Assembly: GCA_020851635.1 (NCBI GenBank)
Contig: JADZCJ010000027.1
Span: forward strand, 1-37,626
DNA length: 37,626 nucleotides
Origin: Anaerolineae bacterium
GTDB taxonomy: Bacteria > Chloroflexota > Anaerolineae > UBA4142 > SHND01
Direction of reading: 5' to 3'
The stretch's first letter is position 1. The number at the start of each line of letters is the position of its first letter. The translations under genes and the position numbers were made by a program. Below the pieces are notes generated by a model. That model saw only the letters and a list, made by a program, of their open reading frames with translations. It was not told where the DNA came from and made no database searches. Of this stretch, positions 14,123 to 20,612 are shown piece after piece.

Positions 14123-15583
14123 TTACTCGGTCGAGGAGGTTTCCTGTGTGTAGAGCAACATGCTCGTCACACCCATCCCCACAAAAACCCAAAATAGCGT
14201 GACCGAGTGCGGAAAGTCGAGATTGAAAAAATAGTGGTCTACCACGCCCGCCGTCATGGCGCCGATGAGCGCGGCGCAGACGCCGAGCAAGATAGGTGAC
14301 AATCGCTCGTCGTTTTTCAATCCGTCCTGCCATGTCAGCAGCGAGCGGACGAAAAAGATGCCCATAGTCAATAAAAAGACGCCGACGCCGACAAGCCCCA
14401 TCTGTTCCGCCATCAACAAATACACCGACGAGACGCCGATATAGGTATCCAGGTCGGGCGAACCCAGAAAGCCGACGCCGAAAATCGGATAGCGCGAGAT
14501 CAGCGTGAACGCATCCTGGTATTCACCGAGCCGCATTTGGGTGGCGCGGTCTGCGCCGAGAAACGCATTGAGCAGATGCGAAACATATTCTTGCGTGAAC
14601 GGAGCGAACCAGAATACCAGCGCGCCAATGGCGAGGATAGGCAGGAGGCGGCGGTATTTGAAAAAGGCAATGACGACGAGCGAAACGGCAAACCCCAACA
14701 ATGCGCCGCGCGAAAACGTGAGCACGAGGCAGAGGAACATTGCGCCGACCATGCTCAAGATCGCCCAGCGCGGGAAAAGGGGTTTGGCGGCGAATATTTG
14801 CGGCGCCGTGAGCGCCGCCATCAAAATCATCAAGCCACCCAGCACGTTCGGGTCAACCGAGGTCGAAACGGCGCGCAGGGTGCCCGCGGTATCGTCGTTG
14901 ATAAAACGCAAAACACCCGCGCCTTCGGGATATTTTACATAGCGCAGCAGCGACAGCGCGCGGATCGTCAGGTCATGCGGCAGGATGTAAAAGACGATGC
15001 CCAAAATCGCCGAGACAGCGCCCGCGACAATGATACAACGCATGACCTTTTCGAGACGTTCGCGCGTATTGACCACGTTCACAATGAGGAAATAGGTCGC
15101 GATGGCGAGCAGGATTTCGGCAAAGCGACGCACGATCTGGGTCTGCAGGCCCGCGTTCGACATGCCCAGCACGAAAGAAAAAATCGCCAGCGCCATAAAC
15201 GCCACAATCGGCGCGCCGAGAAAGGTGAACCGGAATCCCTGATTCACCCCGTCGTCCTGCCGCGTCATGGCGCGCGCAAACCACATGGCAAAGAGCGCAA
15301 TGAGCGCGAGATCAAGAAAGGTCGGGTTGAAACCGAGATTGACAGGGATCGAGGCAAACGGGAGCAGAATCGCCACACCCAAAACGGCATACAAGCCGTA
15401 TTCGATGTTGCTCATGATCACAATGCCCGCCGCGAGACCGATCAGCGCGGCAAAGACATAGACGGGCGAGACAAGCGACACGGCGGCGGCAAAGACAAGC
15501 GCGAGGCCGCAGCCAATCCCCAGCGCGAGCAGGATAGAAAATGTGTTGTTGGTGACGAGGCGTTCGGTAAAGCGCGAGTTCAT
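14123..15583 (-). CDS. O-antigen ligase / Wzy-type membrane polymerase
   Basis: A 486-residue protein with about twelve hydrophobic segments and one large extracytoplasmic loop. Segments such as LTFSRGALLGFAVSLVVIAF and, after the loop, LGEYQDAFTLISRYPIFGVGF (a pattern of Arg near the loop end and 'P-I-F-G-V-G') are characteristic of the Wzy_C/WaaL family. Members polymerise or ligate polyprenyl-linked oligosaccharides at the outer membrane face. The ATG at 15583 is preferred because the open frame upstream only translates a heptamer array (FRHSSFVSRP) and the end of the YfhO-like gene. It lies 61 bases after the stop of the YfhO-like gene, and that gap is mostly repeat. No WaaL/Wzy distinction is possible from sequence. 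Confidence 0.82.
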   Translation of the reverse strand: MNSRFTERLVTNNTFSILLALGIGCGLALVFAAAVSLVSPVYVFAALIGLAAGIVIMSNIEYGLYAVLGVAILLPFASIPVNLGFNPTFLDLALIALFAMWFARAMTRQDDGVNQGFRFTFLGAPIVAFMALAIFSFVLGMSNAGLQTQIVRRFAEILLAIATYFLIVNVVNTRERLEKVMRCIIVAGAVSAILGIVFYILPHDLTIRALSLLRYVKYPEGAGVLRFINDDTAGTLRAVSTSVDPNVLGGLMILMAALTAPQIFAAKPLFPRWAILSMVGAMFLCLVLTFSRGALLGFAVSLVVIAFFKYRRLLPILAIGALVFWFAPFTQEYVSHLLNAFLGADRATQMRLGEYQDAFTLISRYPIFGVGFLGSPDLDTYIGVSSVYLLMAEQMGLVGVGVFLLTMGIFFVRSLLTWQDGLKNDERLSPILLGVCAALIGAMTAGVVDHYFFNLDFPHSVTLFWVFVGMGVTSMLLYTQETSSTE

Positions 15584-15585
15584 GG

Positions 15586-15636
15586 GACGAGAGACGAAAG
15601 ACGAATGACGAAAGGCGAATGACGAAATGACGAAAT
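15586..15636. repeat. Heptanucleotide array in the leader of the O-antigen ligase-like gene
   Basis: Five 7-base units (GACGAGA, GACGAAA, GACGAAT, GACGAAA, GGCGAAT) at 15586-15620, then two 8-base units GACGAAAT at 15621-15636. The array fills the gap between the YfhO-like stop and the ligase start, where a Shine-Dalgarno would be expected; on the minus strand it reads pyrimidine-rich. Confidence 0.9.
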
Positions 15637-15644
15637 CGGACACG

Positions 15645-17921
15645 TCAAGACGAAATTGTGATGCTCTCGCGTTTCGCAAAATGCAAATAGAACAGCGCGG
15701 CGACCGATGCAATCACGGTGAGGAGTGTGATGATGGCGCCGAGTTTGAATGAAAGCGGGTCATACCAAAATTCTATCAGGTGCAGACCCTCACTGACCGG
15801 CACGGCGCGCAGGTTCGAATCCGCGCGAATGATTTCAATGGGTTGCCCATCTACCGCCGCCTGCCAGCCGGGATAATAATTTTCGCTCAGCACAAGCAAG
15901 CTGTCTGCCGGAGCTGTCACATTCAGCGAGGTGTATTCAGCGCTGTGCTCGAGGATAAGAGTGCGCCCGGTGCGCAGAACGGGATCGGGCACGCTCAGTG
16001 CAGCGAGCGCACGCGCGGCTTGGGCGGGCACGACGGCGGTGTTGGCGAAATTCGTTTCCGTGAGCGCGGCGGCATCTTCAGCGCTCACGTTCCCCACCAG
16101 CCATGCGCGCGGACCGGGCGTTTGCAGCTGCCACAATTCCAAATCCCCATCCTCTGCAATCCGTTCTGCCCCCGGGACAGGTTCGCCGCGCGTGATCACA
16201 TATTTGACGTTCAGCAAAGGCAAATAGGTTTCACGCGGCAGGTTTACGAGTGCATCATACCGCGCCAGCCGCAAAGGCGAAATTCCGCCGATTTCCTCTA
16301 GCCCCGTCGGAATGCCAAAATGCCCGGGCAAAATCTGCTCGTCGGCGGCGACACGAAACACCCCGGGGTCGCTTTGCAACTGTTGCGCAAAGGGTATATC
16401 GGCGAAACGGTCCTCGATGCGCCCCTTGTTGGCGGGTTCGTTCACACTCCACAAATCAAACAAAATCAGGACCAGCGCCAGCGGGATGAACCATTTTGTC
16501 GGCAGGATGTCGCGCAAATACAGACCCACGAGCAAACTTGCGAGCGCGAACTGCACGAGCATCAAGCCCGCGCGGTCGCCGAGAAATGCCAGCCGACTGT
16601 TGGGGTCGTCAACGCCCGCGACAAAAAACGCGAGCAGCAGCACGAGCATCAGTCCGGCCCCGATGGGCAGCAGCACAAACAGCTTGCGCGCCCGTTCCGG
16701 ATTCACGCGTTTGACCAAATCCATGATGCCATAACCGGACAGCATCGCCAGCGCAAAACTGACCACAAAGGCGAGACGCTCCTGCTGGCGAAACAGGGAT
16801 GCGCCCGGAACGACCAGATAAAAAATCACATAGGCAAAGACATAAAACCCAAACGAGAGAATCAGCGCCCCGAGCGCCAGCACGCCCCAAAAGATCGTGT
16901 CGTTCCGTTTACGCAAGAGGGCAAACAACGCGAGCCAGAGCGGCAGAATCCCGACATACAACGGCGAAGCGAATGCGCTGGCATAACCCGGCAAGATAAA
17001 CTGCAACACGTCGAGCGTGGGAAAACCCTTGGCGGCATCCGCAAACGAGAGTGCCTCGCGCGTGGACAACTGCTGGTATTCGATGGCGGGCACGAGCTGA
17101 ATCGCCGCGACGCCAAAGGCAATGAGCAGCACGAGCGCGAGGGGCACGACGATACAGCGGAATAGCGCCCGCGGTGTGTGGGTCGTCGTGGATTGCAACA
17201 CGCGCCAAATGAAATAAATGACCGCCACCGAGACGACAAACAAAAAGGTCTGCGGGTGTCCGGCGAGCGCGGCAACTCCGAGGACGAGGGCGGCGAAGAG
17301 GAGTGACGATGGGCGAATGATCAAGGACGAATCCGTCGTCCGCCGCCCGCTGTCCGTTGTCCCTATACTCTGGTCCAAAAAGTAAAGTGCTAACGGCAGC
17401 CAAACAGCGGTTTCGAGGATGGCGAGCTGGAGCGAGGGGTAGGATGTGAGATAGCCGCCAAAAGTGAATACGAGCGCGGCGGTGAATGCGCCGATGCGTG
17501 CGGGAGCGGTATAAGCGCGGCTGAGGGTGCGGCGGGCAAAGAGATAGGTAAAGGCGCCTGCAAGAAAAAAATGGACGAGCGCTTCGAGTTCCAGCGCAAA
17601 AAGCGAGAACGATTGAAACAGCGCGAGGTTCAGCAGGATGTTGACGAGCGCGGGCGGATAAAAAACGGCGCTTTGAATGTCGGCGAGAAACGGATGTCCG
17701 CTGTTGAAATTCTCGGACCAGAGCGGGATTCGTCCTTCGAAAAAGGCGCGCGCTTGATAGAGTCGAAACGCGTAAAACTGGTCGGTAAAATCTCCGGCGG
17801 GAAATTGCGCGCGGTCGGCGGGATTGGGCGAGAGGATGCGCCAGAAAAACAGAGCGACCAGCGCCGCAAGCAAAAGGAGCAGGGCGACATCACGGCGTGT
17901 AAAGGGTGCGGTGGTGGTCAT
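15645..17921 (-). CDS. YfhO-like membrane protein (GT-C fold)
   Basis: A 758-residue polytopic membrane protein resembling the YfhO family, thought to be GT-C-type transferases that decorate wall polymers or lipids. The first extracytoplasmic loop has GDFTDQFYAFRLYQARAF, then IPLWSENFNSGHPFLADIQS, both strong family hallmarks with acidic residues in the presumed active site. A dozen hydrophobic segments follow. The tail has YYPGWQAAVDGQPIEI and a last membrane segment, again typical. The start at 17921 is chosen because it lies 5 bases after the stop of the preceding gene. Eight heptamers (17305-17360) are translated in frame in a polar loop around TTDSGRRTTDSSLIIRPSS. Confidence 0.83.
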   Translation of the reverse strand: MTTTAPFTRRDVALLLLLAALVALFFWRILSPNPADRAQFPAGDFTDQFYAFRLYQARAFFEGRIPLWSENFNSGHPFLADIQSAVFYPPALVNILLNLALFQSFSLFALELEALVHFFLAGAFTYLFARRTLSRAYTAPARIGAFTAALVFTFGGYLTSYPSLQLAILETAVWLPLALYFLDQSIGTTDSGRRTTDSSLIIRPSSLLFAALVLGVAALAGHPQTFLFVVSVAVIYFIWRVLQSTTTHTPRALFRCIVVPLALVLLIAFGVAAIQLVPAIEYQQLSTREALSFADAAKGFPTLDVLQFILPGYASAFASPLYVGILPLWLALFALLRKRNDTIFWGVLALGALILSFGFYVFAYVIFYLVVPGASLFRQQERLAFVVSFALAMLSGYGIMDLVKRVNPERARKLFVLLPIGAGLMLVLLLAFFVAGVDDPNSRLAFLGDRAGLMLVQFALASLLVGLYLRDILPTKWFIPLALVLILFDLWSVNEPANKGRIEDRFADIPFAQQLQSDPGVFRVAADEQILPGHFGIPTGLEEIGGISPLRLARYDALVNLPRETYLPLLNVKYVITRGEPVPGAERIAEDGDLELWQLQTPGPRAWLVGNVSAEDAAALTETNFANTAVVPAQAARALAALSVPDPVLRTGRTLILEHSAEYTSLNVTAPADSLLVLSENYYPGWQAAVDGQPIEIIRADSNLRAVPVSEGLHLIEFWYDPLSFKLGAIITLLTVIASVAALFYLHFAKRESITISS
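17305..17360. repeat. Heptanucleotide array in the YfhO-like gene, two unit types
   Basis: Eight units in one phase: GACGATG, GGCGAAT, GATCAAG, GACGAAT, then CCGTCGT, CCGCCGC, CCGCTGT, CCGTTGT. The first half is purine-rich and the second pyrimidine-rich on the plus strand, so the array is a composite of two orientations. It is in frame with the gene. Confidence 0.8.
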
Positions 17922-17926
17922 GCGCT

Positions 17927-19825
17927 CTAATTTCCAGAGACGACGGGCAAAGGTCCCGAATTGGTGACGCAAACATCGCTCGCGCAGAGGAATACGTTGA
18001 ACGACATCGCGGACGCGCTGTGCGGGAGCAGATGTTGATCTACGATCCGTTCGTTTTTGCGCCAGAGCGACGTGGGATACGCGCCGTCCACAGGCACGCT
18101 CCGCTGCTGCTCGATCGTATTCCCGTTGGCATCCAGTGTTTGCACCATGATGTCATAATCCCGGGCGGGTCGCTCCACCGCGCGCAAATACAGAACGACT
18201 TGCAGCGCCTCATTTTCAACGGATGTGCGATAGCCGGATACCTCGATCCCCTGATCCAGCAAAGCGTCCGATTTGTGCATTGTATTCAAATACGACGATG
18301 GCGTCGCATACAGGCGCAAACGAAAATCGCCCGCGCGCCACTCTTGCAGCAGGTCGGTGCGCCGGTCGAGCCACGACTCGACAAATTGTTCGTGGTCCCA
18401 ATAGTCCTCTGCCGCCGGAATGAACCAGGCGCGTTGATAGTTGGCGTTCATTGCATTCAACTGCTGTTCGGTCTTGCGGTCGGGCAGATACGTTTCGGGA
18501 TAGACCACCAGCGGCAGTCCGGTGGAATCATAGTAGAGCAGAGACATTTCGGGAAAGTTCTGCACAATAATGTCGCCCGGTTTGGCGTTGGCGTTGATAA
18601 CGTCCGCCAATTCGCGCCATGCGGGCGCCTTGGCATAGACGGGGTTGTCCCAGTAATTGGCGAGCGCCAGAAATGCGACGATGAGGATGGCGGCAATCGC
18701 CGCGGCGCGAACAAAGAAATCGGCAGCTCGGGCGTTTGGTTTGGGCACACGTTTTCGCAGCTCTTGGGCGAGCGCGACGATGCCGAACGCTACGAGTAAG
18801 TAAATGACCGGCGCAATGCCGTTCAGGTAACGTTCGAGATAGAGCGGGCGCTGTGTATTGAGACCAAACACGGCGAGGATTGGAATGCCGATATAGAACA
18901 GAAAAAACAAGCCGCGTCGCCAATCGCGGAGCAGGAGGACCAGCAGCCCCGCCAGCGCGATCAACGCAAAGGGGACCCAAAGCCATGCTCGCAAATTGGC
19001 GTCCAGCGTATCGCCCAATACGAACGCGCTGAATGTTTCGCGCGCAACATCCCACAGCGCGACGCCCATGCGTCCGCTGCCCTCACCGTAGGATGAGACG
19101 CGATTCGAAAGAATCAACGGATAGGGCAAGTACAAAAGGGCAAGCACGACTTGTGCGCCAAGCCACTCGAACATTTTCCGTCGCTCGCGCCACAGGGTGG
19201 CAAAGACAAACAGATTGAGCGCAAGCAGGATGAACGCTTCGTAATAATGGGCATACAAGGCGACGAGTTGGGCGAGGGTGAACCAGACAAGCGGCTTGAC
19301 GGCATCGCTGCGACTCTCGCGCGGAGATTGGCGTATGGCAGAGCTTGGTCCGCGCACTGACAATCTGCCGCTTTTGTGCCACTGCCAGAAAAAAACGAGG
19401 GCGGCGAGACCAAAAAAGGGCCAGAGCGTATAGTTGCGGACATCTTGCGAATGCCAAATCTGATAGGGATTGACCGCGAGCAGAAGCGCGGCGATGAGCG
19501 CGACGGACCTCGAATCAAAAATCTCGCGCGAGGCGCGATAGATGAGCGGCACGCTCAAGACGCCGAAAAACAAAGAAAAAAAACGTGTGACAAATTCGCT
19601 GTCGCCCGTGACCTCGATCCACCCGCGCAGCAGAAAATAGAGCAGCGGCGGATTTGGCTCGACGGTCAGCGTTTCCTGCCACATTTGCGCCAGCGGTTTT
19701 TGCACAAACAGAACAGTGAACGCCTCATCCCCGCGCAGGGAAAAGAAATCGAGCCGGTACATCCGCAAGGCAAACGCCAGCAGCGCCAGCAGCACCACGA
19801 CCACGTACGTTTTCGGAAATCGCAT
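17927..19825 (-). CDS. GT39-type (GT-C) membrane glycosyltransferase
   Basis: A 632-residue polytopic protein of the same superfamily as the gene at 9701-11797. The first loop carries FFSLRGDEAFTVLF with Asp33-Glu34, then VEPNPPLLYFLLRGW, a variant of the D-x-H-P-P-L-Y motif in which the acidic/His pair is altered. About ten membrane segments follow, then a soluble part with DIIVQNFPEMSLLYYDSTGLP and a C-terminal beta-rich module. A polar loop SVRGPSSAIRQSPRESRSD looks like a decayed heptamer insertion. The start at 19825 is 10 bases after the methyltransferase stop, and its own stop is 5 bases before the YfhO-like start, so it lies inside a coupled operon. Donor and acceptor are unknown. Confidence 0.83.
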   Translation of the reverse strand: MRFPKTYVVVVLLALLAFALRMYRLDFFSLRGDEAFTVLFVQKPLAQMWQETLTVEPNPPLLYFLLRGWIEVTGDSEFVTRFFSLFFGVLSVPLIYRASREIFDSRSVALIAALLLAVNPYQIWHSQDVRNYTLWPFFGLAALVFFWQWHKSGRLSVRGPSSAIRQSPRESRSDAVKPLVWFTLAQLVALYAHYYEAFILLALNLFVFATLWRERRKMFEWLGAQVVLALLYLPYPLILSNRVSSYGEGSGRMGVALWDVARETFSAFVLGDTLDANLRAWLWVPFALIALAGLLVLLLRDWRRGLFFLFYIGIPILAVFGLNTQRPLYLERYLNGIAPVIYLLVAFGIVALAQELRKRVPKPNARAADFFVRAAAIAAILIVAFLALANYWDNPVYAKAPAWRELADVINANAKPGDIIVQNFPEMSLLYYDSTGLPLVVYPETYLPDRKTEQQLNAMNANYQRAWFIPAAEDYWDHEQFVESWLDRRTDLLQEWRAGDFRLRLYATPSSYLNTMHKSDALLDQGIEVSGYRTSVENEALQVVLYLRAVERPARDYDIMVQTLDANGNTIEQQRSVPVDGAYPTSLWRKNERIVDQHLLPHSASAMSFNVFLCASDVCVTNSGPLPVVSGN

Positions 19826-19835
19826 CGGTCGTTCT

Positions 19836-20612
19836 TCAGTCCACCCGCCGCGCAATGGCGAGCAGCGAAATGCCATACGGCAGCTTGTGGTCCAGCGCGC
19901 GGCGCATTTCCGCGCTAAAAAGGCGCGTCAAGCCCTCGTTCAGCAGGTGCGGCAGGGGCGTGAGGTCAGAGGTGTCGTCGCCGTCCGCGCCCGGGCGACG
20001 CGCAAAGCGCAAGAGCGCAATGAGTGGAAAGAGCGTGGTATTGATAAATGTTAATGTTTCGACCTTGAACCCCGCACGCGTAATCTTGTCGCGCAGCGCG
20101 TGCTCGGTATACCGATACTTGTGCCCGACTGCCACATCGTGCGCGCTCCAGAGCCATTGAAAGGCAGGCATTTGCGCGATGACCAGTCCATTCGGTTTCA
20201 GCGTGCGGCGAATCTCGGCAAAGGCGGCGACGTCGTCCTGGATGTTGCAGATTACATCAAAAGAAAATGCGAGATCGAAAAAGTGATCGGGAAAGGGCAG
20301 ATCTAGAATTGAGGCGACCATCAGACGGTCGGGCGAAATGCCGCGCAGACGGCAAAACCCGATGGCGTTCTCGGAGATATCAACGCCGCGCGCATCGCCG
20401 CGCTCGCAAAAAAGTTCCAGGTTCTTGCCCGTGCCGCAGCCCGCGTCCAATATCCGGGTCGAGCCGTCGCGTCGCGCATAACGCGCAAGCAGCTCTTGAA
20501 CGAGGACGCGCAAGCCGCGATACCACCAATACTCTTGTTCGATTTCAAACATCACGCGATACTCGCGCGGGAGCATCGCCATGCTGGCTGCCGTTTCGCG
20601 CGTGCTGCTCAT
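19836..20612 (-). CDS. Class I SAM-dependent methyltransferase
   Basis: A 258-residue cytoplasmic methyltransferase. Motif I is ILDAGCGTGKNLELF (about 54-68), followed by an acidic turn at GVDISENAI and the motif-IV-like FDLAFSFDVICNIQDD. The N-terminal HE-like segment EIEQEYWWYRGLR and the block MPAFQWLWSAHDVAVGHKYR are typical of methyltransferases found in glycan and lipid-sugar clusters. The ATG overlaps the TGA of the upstream GT39-type gene (ATGA at 20612-20609), fixing the start and showing translational coupling. It probably methylates a sugar or lipid carrier made by the same operon; the substrate is inferred from position only. Confidence 0.88.
   Translation of the reverse strand: MSSTRETAASMAMLPREYRVMFEIEQEYWWYRGLRVLVQELLARYARRDGSTRILDAGCGTGKNLELFCERGDARGVDISENAIGFCRLRGISPDRLMVASILDLPFPDHFFDLAFSFDVICNIQDDVAAFAEIRRTLKPNGLVIAQMPAFQWLWSAHDVAVGHKYRYTEHALRDKITRAGFKVETLTFINTTLFPLIALLRFARRPGADGDDTSDLTPLPHLLNEGLTRLFSAEMRRALDHKLPYGISLLAIARRVD

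Noticed and set aside
14537-15622. 361-codon plus-strand frame rich in Arg, Glu and Gln
   Set aside because: Mirror of a hydrophobic membrane-protein gene; complementary codons of Leu/Phe/Ala give charged residues.
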